From NCBI RefSeq assembly GCF_030758975.1, contig NZ_CP132359.1:1628811-1692810 (forward strand): 64,000 bases of DNA, in the 5' to 3' direction. Position numbers and translations under genes: made by a program. The notes beneath the pieces are model-generated. The model was not told the DNA's origin. It saw only the letters and a program-made list of their open reading frames with translations, and made no database searches. The stretch is from Bosea beijingensis. Lineage in GTDB: Bacteria; Pseudomonadota; Alphaproteobacteria; Rhizobiales; Beijerinckiaceae. Shown here one piece after another: positions 57,032 through 64,000 of this stretch; the stretch's first letter is position 1, and every line of letters starts with the position of its first letter.

Positions 57032-58900
57032 ATGCTTGATCTCGTCCTCACCCAGACCCTGAATGGCCTGGCCTCGGCGTCGTCGCTGTTCCTGGTGGCG
57101 TGCGGGCTGTCGATCATCTTCGGCGTCACGCGCATCGTGAACTTCGCCCATGGCTCGCTCTATATGCTGGGCGGCTATCTGGCCTTCACGCTGGTGACCT
57201 GGCTCGGCCCGGCCGATCCGCTCGGTTTCTGGGGCGGCGTCATCCTCGCCGTGCTGCTGACCGGCCTCGCCGGCGTGCTCATCGAGGTCCTGATCCTCCG
57301 GCGGATCTACCAGGCACCGGAGCTGTTCCAGTTGCTCGCGACCTTCGGCGTCGTGCTGATGCTGCAGGATATCGCGCTGGCGACCTGGGGGCCGGAGGAC
57401 AAGCTCGGCCCGCGCGCGCCGGGCTTCCGCAGCTTCGTCATTCTGTTCGACAACCGTTTCCCGAGCTACGAACTCTTCCTGATCGCGGTCGGGCCGGTCG
57501 TGCTCGGCGTGATCTGGCTGCTGTTCCACCGGACTCGCTGGGGCGTGCTGATCCGCGCCGCGACGCAGGATCGCGAGATGGTCAGCGCGCTCGGCGTCAA
57601 CCAGCGCCTGCTCTTCACCTCGGTCTTTGCCTTCGGCGCGGCTTTGGCAGGGCTCGGCGGCGCGCTCCAGCTCCCGCGCGAGGCGATCAACCTCCACATG
57701 GACCTGTCGATGATCGCCGAGGCCTTCGTGGTCGTGGTCGTCGGCGGGCTCGGCAGCGTCACCGGCGCCTATCTCGCCGCCGTGCTGATCGGCGTGCTCC
57801 ATGCCTTCGGTATCCTGATCCTGCCCAAGATCACGCTGGTGCTGGTCTTCCTGGTGATGGCGGCGGTGCTGATCGTCCGGCCGCATGGCTTGCTCGGCAA
57901 GGCGGCGAGCGAGCCGCGCGGCCATGCCGGCCAGCTCTTCCTGCTCAACCCGGCCGATGGCGCGGCAAAGCTGTTCGGGGCCGTGGCACTCGGTCTGCTG
58001 GCTCTCGCGCCGCTCGTCGTGCCGGATCATCTCATCCTGACCCTGACCGATCTCGTCATCTTCGCGGTCTTCGCGGCGTCGCTGCATCTGCTGATGGGGC
58101 CGGGCGGCATCACCTCCTTCGGCCATGCCGCCTATTTCGGGCTCGGTGCCTATGGCGCGGCGCTGGCGGTGAAATGGCTGGGCAGCCCGATGGAGGAGGC
58201 GCTGATGCTGGCGCCATTGATGGCCGGCATCGCAGGCGCGATCTTCGGCTGGTTCTGCGTACGGCTCTCGGGCGTCTACCTGGCCATGCTGACGCTGGCC
58301 TTCGCCCAGATCGCCTGGGCGACCGCGTTCCAATGGGTTGACCTCACCGGCGGCGATAACGGCATCCTTGGCGTCTGGCCCTCGGCCTGGGCGGTGCCCA
58401 AGACGGTGTTCTACTATCTCGCGCTCACCATTGCCGTGCTGGTCATCGTCGCGCTGCGCGTCATCATCTTCGCCCCCTTCGGCTATGCCCTGCGTGCCGG
58501 TCGCGACAGCCCCTTGCGGGCCGAGGCGATCGGCCTCGATGTCGGGCGCCTGCAATGGGCGGCATTTACCATCGCGGCGATCGCGGCCGGCATTGCCGGC
58601 GGGCTCTTCGCCTTCTCGAAGGGCTCGGTCTTCCCGACCTATATGGCGATCCCGCGCTCGGTCGATGCGCTTCTGATGGTGCTGCTCGGCGGCGTTCAGA
58701 CCGTTGCCGGGCCGATCGTCGGCGCCTTCGCCTATATGGGCCTCAACGAGCAACTCATGAAGCTGACGGTCTATTGGCGCTTCGTTCTCGGCCTCTCGAT
58801 CGTGCTGCTGGTCGTGCTGTTCCCGCGCGGCCTCGTCGGAACCTGGCTGTACTGGCGCGCCCGGCGCGAGAGCGCAGCCCAAACGGCGGCTACGGCATGA
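57032..58900 (+). CDS. Fused LivH-LivM ABC permease
   Basis: 622 residues, about twice a single permease. Residues 1-290 are LivH-like (TRIVNFAHGSLYMLGGYLAF, VVGGLGSVTGAYLAAVLIG). From about residue 325 a LivM-like half follows (MGPGGITSFGHAAYFGLGAY, LRAGRDSPLRAEAIGLDVG, LLGGVQTVAGPIVGAF). Both halves keep their own ATPase-contacting sections. One protein thus makes the whole channel. It is translated in frame with no stop, and its last bases overlap the livG start (ATGA). Confidence 0.92.
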   Translation: MLDLVLTQTLNGLASASSLFLVACGLSIIFGVTRIVNFAHGSLYMLGGYLAFTLVTWLGPADPLGFWGGVILAVLLTGLAGVLIEVLILRRIYQAPELFQLLATFGVVLMLQDIALATWGPEDKLGPRAPGFRSFVILFDNRFPSYELFLIAVGPVVLGVIWLLFHRTRWGVLIRAATQDREMVSALGVNQRLLFTSVFAFGAALAGLGGALQLPREAINLHMDLSMIAEAFVVVVVGGLGSVTGAYLAAVLIGVLHAFGILILPKITLVLVFLVMAAVLIVRPHGLLGKAASEPRGHAGQLFLLNPADGAAKLFGAVALGLLALAPLVVPDHLILTLTDLVIFAVFAASLHLLMGPGGITSFGHAAYFGLGAYGAALAVKWLGSPMEEALMLAPLMAGIAGAIFGWFCVRLSGVYLAMLTLAFAQIAWATAFQWVDLTGGDNGILGVWPSAWAVPKTVFYYLALTIAVLVIVALRVIIFAPFGYALRAGRDSPLRAEAIGLDVGRLQWAAFTIAAIAAGIAGGLFAFSKGSVFPTYMAIPRSVDALLMVLLGGVQTVAGPIVGAFAYMGLNEQLMKLTVYWRFVLGLSIVLLVVLFPRGLVGTWLYWRARRESAAQTAATA

Positions 58901-59670
58901 ACGCGCCCATGCCCCCCGTCTTGGAAACCCGCGACCTCGCCCGCTCCTTCGGCGGCGTGAAGGCGGTCGATGGCGTCTCCTTCTCGGTCGAGGCCGGCAA
59001 GCTGGTCGCCCTGATCGGCCCGAACGGCGCTGGCAAGACGACCTGCTTCAACATGCTGAACGGGCAGCTCAAGCCCGATCGCGGCGAGGTGCTGCTGGCG
59101 GGCAAGCCGATCACCGGGCTCGAACCGCGCAAGGTCTGGCGCCTCGGCGTCGGCCGCACCTTCCAGATCACCGCGACCTTCGCCTCGATGACCGTGTGCG
59201 AGAACGTCCAGATGGCGCTGATCTCGCATGAAGGGGAGACTTGGCGCCTGTTCGGCCGTGCCGACGCGCGCCATCGGGAGGCGGCAGATGCGCTGCTCGC
59301 TCAAGTCGGAATGACCGGGCAGGCCGAGCGCGCTTGCGGTGTGCTCGCCTATGGCGACCTGAAGCGCGTCGAGCTTGCCATCGCGCTCGCCAACGAGCCG
59401 AAGCTCCTGCTGATGGACGAGCCCACCGCCGGCATGGCGCCGCAGGAGCGCATCGCCCTGATGGCATTGACCGCGCGCATCGCCAGGGAACGCGGCATCG
59501 CCGTGCTCTTCACCGAGCACGACATGGATGTCGTCTTCGCCCATGCCGATCGCGTGCTGGTGCTCGACCGTGGTCGGTTGATCGCATCAGGTACCAGCGC
59601 CGAGGTCCGCAACGACCCGCAGGTGCGCGCGGTCTATCTCGGCTCCGGCGCGACCTCGGGAGGGCATTGA
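58897..59670 (+). CDS. livG: ABC transporter ATP-binding protein LivG
   Basis: 257 residues from the ATG at 58897. Walker A is GPNGAGKTTCFN, the signature is CGVLAYGDLKRVELA (the LAYG form normal for LivG), Walker B is LLLMDEPTAGM, and the switch histidine is in TEHDMD. It pairs with LivF on the fused permease. It overlaps the permease by four bases and livF by one. Confidence 0.93.
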   Translation: MNAPMPPVLETRDLARSFGGVKAVDGVSFSVEAGKLVALIGPNGAGKTTCFNMLNGQLKPDRGEVLLAGKPITGLEPRKVWRLGVGRTFQITATFASMTVCENVQMALISHEGETWRLFGRADARHREAADALLAQVGMTGQAERACGVLAYGDLKRVELAIALANEPKLLLMDEPTAGMAPQERIALMALTARIARERGIAVLFTEHDMDVVFAHADRVLVLDRGRLIASGTSAEVRNDPQVRAVYLGSGATSGGH

Positions 59671-60380
59671 TGACGGCGCTCCTTGAATCGTCGGGCGTCG
59701 AGGCCTGGTATGGCCGCGCCAAGATCCTGCACGGCGTCGGCTTTTCGGTCGGGCATGGCGAGGTCGTCGCGCTGATGGGCCGCAACGGCGCCGGCAAGTC
59801 CACGACTATGAAGACGGTGATGGGGCTGGTGCCTGAGCCGCAAGGCTCGATCCGCTTCGAGGGCAAGGAGATCGCCGGCCGCGAGCCTTTCCAGATCGCA
59901 CGGCTTGGCATCGGCTATGTCCCGGAGGATCGGCGCGTCTTCTCCGAGCTTACGGTGATGGACAACCTAGAAGTCGGCCGCCAGCCGCCCCGGACGGGCG
60001 CGCCGCACTGGACGCCGGAACGGCTGTTCGATCTCTTCCCCAATCTCGGGCGCATGCGCGACCGGCCGGGCGGCGCCATGTCCGGCGGCGAGCAGCAGAT
60101 GCTCACGATCGCCCGCACGCTGATGGGCAATCCGCGCCTGTTGCTGCTCGACGAGCCTTCGGAAGGGTTGGCGCCGGTCATCGTCGAGGCGATGGCCGAG
60201 ACGATCCGTGTGCTGAAAGGCGAGGGGCTTTCGGTCCTGCTTTCCGAGCAGAATCTGCATTTCGCCGGCAGCATCGCCGACCGCGCCGTCATCATCGAGA
60301 AGGGCCTGATCCGCTTCGACGATACGATGGCGGCGCTCAAGGCTGACGAGGCGGCGCGGAGCCAGTATCTGGCGGTCTGA
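59670..60380 (+). CDS. livF: ABC transporter ATP-binding protein LivF
   Basis: 236 residues. Walker A is GRNGAGKSTTMK, the family motif GYVPEDRRVFSELTVMDNL follows, the signature is MSGGEQQMLTIARTL and Walker B is LLLLDEPSEGL. The start shares one base with the livG stop (TGATG). The 3' end runs 44 bases into the convergent marR gene. Confidence 0.94.
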   Translation: MTALLESSGVEAWYGRAKILHGVGFSVGHGEVVALMGRNGAGKSTTMKTVMGLVPEPQGSIRFEGKEIAGREPFQIARLGIGYVPEDRRVFSELTVMDNLEVGRQPPRTGAPHWTPERLFDLFPNLGRMRDRPGGAMSGGEQQMLTIARTLMGNPRLLLLDEPSEGLAPVIVEAMAETIRVLKGEGLSVLLSEQNLHFAGSIADRAVIIEKGLIRFDDTMAALKADEAARSQYLAV

Positions 60381-60894
60381 AGCCCGAGAGCAGGCGCCGC
60401 ATCACCCCGAGCAGCGGCTCGACCTCCCTGTCGGCCATCGGCTCCAGCGCGGCCACGGTGATCGCCTTGGCGCGTTCGACATAGATCGGGAGCATGTCGC
60501 GGCCGCGCGCGCCGAGCTGCACCAGCACGCGGCGCTTGTCGTCGGGATCGTGCAGGCGCTCGACCAGCCCGCGCTCGGCAAGGCGCGTCACCACGCCCCG
60601 GATCGTGGCCGGGTCCATTGCCGTCATGCGGCCGAGCTGGTTCTGCGAAATCCGCCCGTCGACGGCGAGACGGCAGAGAACCGCGAATTGCGGCGGCGTC
60701 GGCCCATCCTCGCCCATCATCTCCAGGAACATCGCAACATAGCGCTGCTGCATCTGCCTGAGCAGGAAGCCGAACTGCTCGTCCAGGACATAGCCGGCGA
60801 GGTCGACGGGTTCGGGAATCGCGGAATCGGCCTGGCCGCTGGCCGTGCGGCGATGCCGGCCGAGCCCGTCTTCCGATTCCTCTGCGCGATCCAT
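60337..60894 (-). CDS. MarR-family transcriptional regulator
   Basis: 185 residues. After a 35-residue charged leader, the winged helix has TPPQFAVLCRLAVDGRISQN, then QLGRMTAMDPATIRGVVTRL and GLVERLHDPDDKRRVLVQL, the MarR wing. It is convergent with the liv operon and overlaps livF. A TCATATG half-site also found in the liv promoter lies 53 bases before its start. It probably represses the liv genes and itself, with the transported compound as inducer; this is inference. Confidence 0.9.
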   Translation of the reverse strand: MDRAEESEDGLGRHRRTASGQADSAIPEPVDLAGYVLDEQFGFLLRQMQQRYVAMFLEMMGEDGPTPPQFAVLCRLAVDGRISQNQLGRMTAMDPATIRGVVTRLAERGLVERLHDPDDKRRVLVQLGARGRDMLPIYVERAKAITVAALEPMADREVEPLLGVMRRLLSGFRPPDTGSAPPRQP

Positions 60895-60946
60895 GCTGGC
60901 TCCGGGTGGCGATTCTGCCGGCTGGCGGCAGCGATGTCACTCTAGA

Positions 60947-60953
60947 TCATATG
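60947..60953 (-). promoter_or_regulatory. TCATATG half-site upstream of marR
   Basis: TCATATG on the plus strand, identical to one half of the palindrome in the liv promoter; here the second half is not clear. It sits at a plausible autoregulatory distance from the marR start at 60894. Confidence 0.35.
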
Positions 60954-60980
60954 TGTTCGTTCAATCGCGATACAGCGCTG

Positions 60981-61021
60981 AAAACGAAACATCCCGAGTG
61001 ACCGTCTGGCCACCCGGGATG
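60981..61021 (-). terminator. Rho-independent terminator after the amidohydrolase
   Basis: On the minus strand CATCCCG pairs with CGGGATG, and inside it GTGGCC pairs with GGTCAC (one G-U), loop AGAC; a T-rich tail TTTCGTTTT follows. It ends the transcript 32 bases after the amidohydrolase stop, so marR downstream needs its own promoter. Confidence 0.85.
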
Positions 61022-61052
61022 CGTCTGCGTCAGTTCTGGAGCGCGAGGGCGC

Positions 61053-62471
61053 TCAGCCCAGCGACATCGTCAGCGGCGGCTTCACTTCGGGCGGCAGCGG
61101 CGAGGTGTAGCCCTCCTTGCCGAGGCGGGCCTTGTGGTCGGCCTTGGCGGCCGCCATCAGGGCCGGGTCGCTCAGCACGGCGGCGCCGGTCGCGGCCATC
61201 GCCTTGGCGACATGGACCATCGCCTTGTGCGCGGCGGGGGACTTGCCCTGCGCCACGACCTGCCAGGTGTGGAACGGCGTGCCCATCGCGACCGTCGGCG
61301 CATGGGCCTGCACGGTCGGCACCGCCCAGCTCACGTCGCCGATATCGGTCGAGCCGATCGCTGGGTTGCGCTTGGCGTCGCGCGGCACGAGGAAGTCGGC
61401 GAGCGGCGCGCCGGTGTCGGGCATGCCGATGGTGCGCCAGATCGAGGCGATCTCCTGCGGCGAGAGCGTGCCGCGGATCTTCTCGGCGTAAGCCTTGTCG
61501 GCATCGTCGAAATGCGGCGCGCCGAGTTCGGCCATCACCTTGTGCAGGGCCTCTTCGAGCGGTGTGTTGGCGACGAGATCGGAGACGGCGCTGACGATGC
61601 GCATCTCCATCTTGGTTTCCGTCATCAGCGCGGCGCCTTCAGCGATCTTCTTCACGCGCTGGACGAGTTCCAGCATGCCGCGCAGGTCACGCGCACGGAT
61701 GGAATAACGGACGCGCGCGTGGGCCTGTACGACGTTCGGCGCGATGCCGCCGGTATCGAGCAGCGCATAATGGACGCGCGCGTCGGACGGCATGTGCTCG
61801 CGCATGTAGTTGACGCCGACATTCATCAATTCGACGGCATCGAGCGCCGAGCGGCCGAGATGGGGCGCCGCAGCGGCATGCGAGGCGCGGCCGGTGAAGA
61901 CGAAATCGGCGCGGGTATTGGCCAGCGCCAGGGCGGGAGCGACCTCCCAGAAGCTCGACGGGTGCCACGAGATCGCGACATCGGCGTCGTCGAAGGCGCC
62001 GGCGCGGACCATGAAGGCCTTGGCGGCGCCGCCTTCCTCGGCCGGGCAGCCATAGTAGCGCACGCGACCGGGAATCTTGTTCTCGGCGAGCCACTCCTTC
62101 ATCGCCACCGCAGCGAGCATGGCGGCCGAGCCGAGCAGGTTATGGCCGCAGCCATGGCCGTGGCCGTTGCTCTCGATTTCCTTGTGCTCGGAGGCGCCGG
62201 CTTCCTGCGACAGGCCGGGCAGGGCGTCATATTCGCCGAGGAAGGCGATGACCGGGCCGCCTTCGCCGGCCTCGCCGATCACCGCGGTCGGGATATCGGC
62301 GACATTCTCGGTGATCTTGAAGCCCTGGTGCTTCAGCTCTGCGATATGCTCGGCGACCGAGCGCTTCTCGGTGTAGCACACCTCCGGCATGCCCCAGACC
62401 CGGTCGGAGAGCGCGATCAGGCGCTCCTTGTTCGCATCGACATGCCGCCAGAGATCGTTTCGATTGTCCAT
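61053..62471 (-). CDS. M20-family amidohydrolase (AbgB-like)
   Basis: 472 residues from the ATG at 62471; the longer frame upstream has no start support. Metal-binding motifs are AFLGEYDALPGLS, HGHGCGHNLLGSA and the PAEEGG near residue 158. The dimerisation domain GRASHAAAAPHLGRSALDAVE follows. Best fit is AbgB, the p-aminobenzoyl-glutamate hydrolase subunit, and other amide hydrolases. No AbgA or AbgT is adjacent. Its neighbourhood with liv and marR suggests it cleaves what the transporter brings in. Confidence 0.88.
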   Translation of the reverse strand: MDNRNDLWRHVDANKERLIALSDRVWGMPEVCYTEKRSVAEHIAELKHQGFKITENVADIPTAVIGEAGEGGPVIAFLGEYDALPGLSQEAGASEHKEIESNGHGHGCGHNLLGSAAMLAAVAMKEWLAENKIPGRVRYYGCPAEEGGAAKAFMVRAGAFDDADVAISWHPSSFWEVAPALALANTRADFVFTGRASHAAAAPHLGRSALDAVELMNVGVNYMREHMPSDARVHYALLDTGGIAPNVVQAHARVRYSIRARDLRGMLELVQRVKKIAEGAALMTETKMEMRIVSAVSDLVANTPLEEALHKVMAELGAPHFDDADKAYAEKIRGTLSPQEIASIWRTIGMPDTGAPLADFLVPRDAKRNPAIGSTDIGDVSWAVPTVQAHAPTVAMGTPFHTWQVVAQGKSPAAHKAMVHVAKAMAATGAAVLSDPALMAAAKADHKARLGKEGYTSPLPPEVKPPLTMSLG

Positions 62472-62637
62472 TGTCGTTCCGCCTGGAGAACGCCTGGGCG
62501 CTCCCCGTCTTTTGTTGAGAGGCGGATTCTCCGGCAGGGCCGATGCAGCCGGGCCGGACCCGCCTCTGGTGGGCGGTGGCATATGAGCAATCTCGGCCGG
62601 CCCCGTCCAGACATTCAGCGCATGGCGGAGCAGCGTC

Positions 62638-63048
62638 TCAGGCTTTGGCCCGCGCTGTCGGCGTAGCGGCGAAATCGGCAAGGATCGGGCAATCCGGCCG
62701 GTGGTCGCCATGGCAATGCGTCGCCAGATGCCGCAGCGTGTCGGCCATGGCCTTGAGTTCGGCCGCCTTTTCCTCGAGTTCGCGCACATGCGCCATGGCG
62801 AGGTTCTTCACATCGGCGCTGGCCCGGCTCTTGTCGCGCCAGAGCGCCAGCAATTCGCGGGTTTCCTCCAAGGAGAAGCCGAGATCGCGCGAGCGGCGCA
62901 CGAAGCGCAGCGTATGCACGTCGTCATCGGCATAGACCCGGTATTGCGCGGCCGTGCGGGCCGGCGCAGTGATCAGGCCGATGCTCTCGTAATAGCGGAT
63001 CATCTTGGCGCTGACGCCGGAGCGGGTTGCGGCTTCGCCGATATTCAT
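62638..63048 (-). CDS. cueR: Copper-responsive MerR-family regulator CueR
   Basis: 136 residues from the ATG at 63048, which has AGGAGGT directly upstream; an ATG 18 bases earlier is unlikely. MNIGEAATRSGVSAKMIRYYE is the MerR helix-turn-helix and the dimerisation helix is near 80-110. The copper loop CHGDHRPDC carries the two cysteines with seven residues between them, as in CueR. It starts one base past the copA stop, so the operon is copA-cueR and the regulator is expressed with the pump. Confidence 0.93.
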   Translation of the reverse strand: MNIGEAATRSGVSAKMIRYYESIGLITAPARTAAQYRVYADDDVHTLRFVRRSRDLGFSLEETRELLALWRDKSRASADVKNLAMAHVRELEEKAAELKAMADTLRHLATHCHGDHRPDCPILADFAATPTARAKA

Positions 63049-63049
63049 C

Positions 63050-64000
63050 TCAGACCTCCTGTCCATGCGAAGCCGGAACCTGGAAGCGCTTCAACCTGAG
63101 CGCATTGCTGACGACGCTGACGCTCGACAGCGCCATGGCGAGCCCGGCGAAGACCGGCGAGAGCAGGATGCCGAAAGTCGGATAGAGCACGCCGGCCGCC
63201 ACCGGGATCAGCAAGGCGTTGTAGCCGAAGGCCCAGGCGAGATTCTGGCGGATATTGGCGATCACCGCCTGCGACAGCGCGATGGCGCGGGGCACGCCCA
63301 TCACATCGCCGGACATCAGCACGACATCGGCGCTTTCGATCGCGATATCCGTGCCGGTGCCGATGGCGATGCCGACATCGGCCTGAGCCAGCGCCGGCGC
63401 ATCGTTGATGCCGTCGCCGACGAAGGCGACCTTGGCGCCGCGGCCCTGCAGGCGCTTCACCACCTCGGCCTTGTCGGTCGGCAGCACCTCGGCCCAGACC
63501 TCGTCGATGCCGAGGCCCCGCGCGACCGCTTCCGCCGTGCGCCGGTCGTCGCCGGTCACCATCGCGACCTTGAGGCCGAGCTTGTGCAGGGCTGCGATGG
63601 CCGCAGGCGTGGTCTGTTTTACCGCGTCGGCGACAGCGATGACAGCGGCGATTTTCCCGTCGATTGCGGCATACAGAGGGGTCTTTCCGGCCTCGGCCAG
63701 CGTCCTGGCGCGGGCGGCGAAGGGCGCGATGTCGAGCTTCGCTTCTTCCATCAGCCGATGGCCGCCGATCGCGACCTTGCGCCCATCGACCGTCGCGGTG
63801 ACGCCGCGGCCGGGATCGCTGGCGAATTCGGCCGGCTCGGCGAGGGCGAGGTTCCGCGCCTTGGCGGCCGCGACCAGCGCCAGTGCCAGTGGATGTTCGG
63901 AGCGGTTCTCGGCTGAGCCGACGAGGCGCAGCACGTCGTCAGCCGCGAAGCCGTTCGCCGGCTCGATATCGGTGAGCTCGGGCTTGCCCTTGGTCAGCGT
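63050..64000 (-). CDS. copA: Copper-exporting P1B-type ATPase CopA, C-terminal part
   Basis: The last 316 residues; the gene continues past the right edge. The window begins in TLTKGKPEL just after the phosphorylated aspartate. [10 protein letters not shown] is the HP motif, [14 protein letters not shown] and [20 protein letters not shown] are the ATP-binding hinge, and [20 protein letters not shown] holds the copper-site YN. MxxSS follows (MALSSVSVV). It exports Cu(I) from the cytoplasm, and CueR encoded next to it supports copper over other metals. Confidence 0.94.
   Translation of the reverse strand, partial: TLTKGKPELTDIEPANGFAADDVLRLVGSAENRSEHPLALALVAAAKARNLALAEPAEFASDPGRGVTATVDGRKVAIGGHRLMEEAKLDIAPFAARARTLAEAGKTPLYAAIDGKIAAVIAVADAVKQTTPAAIAALHKLGLKVAMVTGDDRRTAEAVARGLGIDEVWAEVLPTDKAEVVKRLQGRGAKVAFVGDGINDAPALAQADVGIAIGTGTDIAIESADVVLMSGDVMGVPRAIALSQAVIANIRQNLAWAFGYNALLIPVAAGVLYPTFGILLSPVFAGLAMALSSVSVVSNALRLKRFQVPASHGQEV

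Noticed and set aside
56903..58882. 659-codon open frame on the minus strand opposite the liv permease
   Set aside because: It has no recognisable motif, is full of charged low-complexity runs and is the typical shadow of a GC-rich membrane-protein gene; the plus-strand frame has full family signatures.

Overview
The window is GC-rich chromosomal DNA from an alphaproteobacterium of the order Hyphomicrobiales, most like Bosea and its relatives. This rests on the trpG-trpD-trpC-moaC-moeA order, a BioR-type GntR regulator with TTATCTATAA-type boxes, an alphaproteobacterial LexA box (GAAC-N7-GAAC) before ssb, an IalB-family protein, and the ferredoxin/DUF2849/cysI/DUF934 sulfite-reduction operon. 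The genus is inferred from gene content, not from a search. Almost all genes look like core or stable accessory genes. I found no tRNA, rRNA, CRISPR array, transposase or integrase.

Layout. 1-3.1 kb (minus): tryptophan and molybdopterin operon trpG-trpD-trpC-moaC-moeA, with moeA cut by the window edge. 3.2-11.9 kb: a HerA-like ATPase, a YARHG secreted protein, a ceramidase-like membrane protein, a degenerate acyl-CoA-synthetase-like protein, a YejA-like peptide-binding protein, an IalB protein, HspQ and a malyl-CoA-lyase-like enzyme. 12.2-21.3 kb: an acyltransferase, an AEC transporter, a CaiB-type CoA-transferase, a UbiH-type monooxygenase, a quinone oxidoreductase, RimO, a rhodanese and OsmC. 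21.4-30.0 kb (minus): sulfur assimilation in two units, sbp-cysT-cysW-cysA for sulfate uptake and fdx-DUF2849-cysI-DUF934-small membrane protein-cysG for ferredoxin-linked sulfite reduction with siroheme synthesis. 30.2-37.9 kb: an oxidoreductase, a surface polysaccharide pair (acyltransferase and O-antigen ligase), a GAF-GGDEF-PilZ diguanylate cyclase, a zinc alcohol dehydrogenase and two unknown proteins.

38.4-40.5 kb is the only patch that looks foreign or rearranged. A GIY-YIG nuclease gene sits between two 129-bp copies of a palindromic repeat, followed by a frameshifted SEC-C motif remnant and an AT-rich 355-residue orphan gene. 40.6-50.2 kb: uvrA, bioR and bioY with matching BioR boxes, small unknown proteins, rpiB, a secreted phospholipase D-like nuclease, a glycine-betaine-type ABC binding protein and permease without an ATPase, and ssb with a LexA box. 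50.2-55.4 kb: a methyltransferase, free-methionine-sulfoxide reductase, a ModE-like regulator, the exbB-exbD-tonB operon and a small lipoprotein.

55.4-62.5 kb: a strong candidate small RNA on the minus strand (promoter, roughly 80-nt body and terminator), then a branched-chain-amino-acid-type ABC transporter (binding protein, fused LivH-LivM permease, LivG, LivF), a convergent MarR regulator and an M20 amidohydrolase. A near-perfect 24-bp palindrome over the transporter promoter shares a half-site with the marR upstream region, so these genes probably form one regulated scavenging locus for an amide-linked compound. 62.6-64 kb: cueR and the 3' part of copA (copper export).

No clear new multi-gene system is present. 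The best leads are the small RNA, the AT-rich orphan with its repeat-flanked nuclease neighbour, the MarR/liv/amidohydrolase regulon, and a shared GATAATTC element before both sulfur operons.
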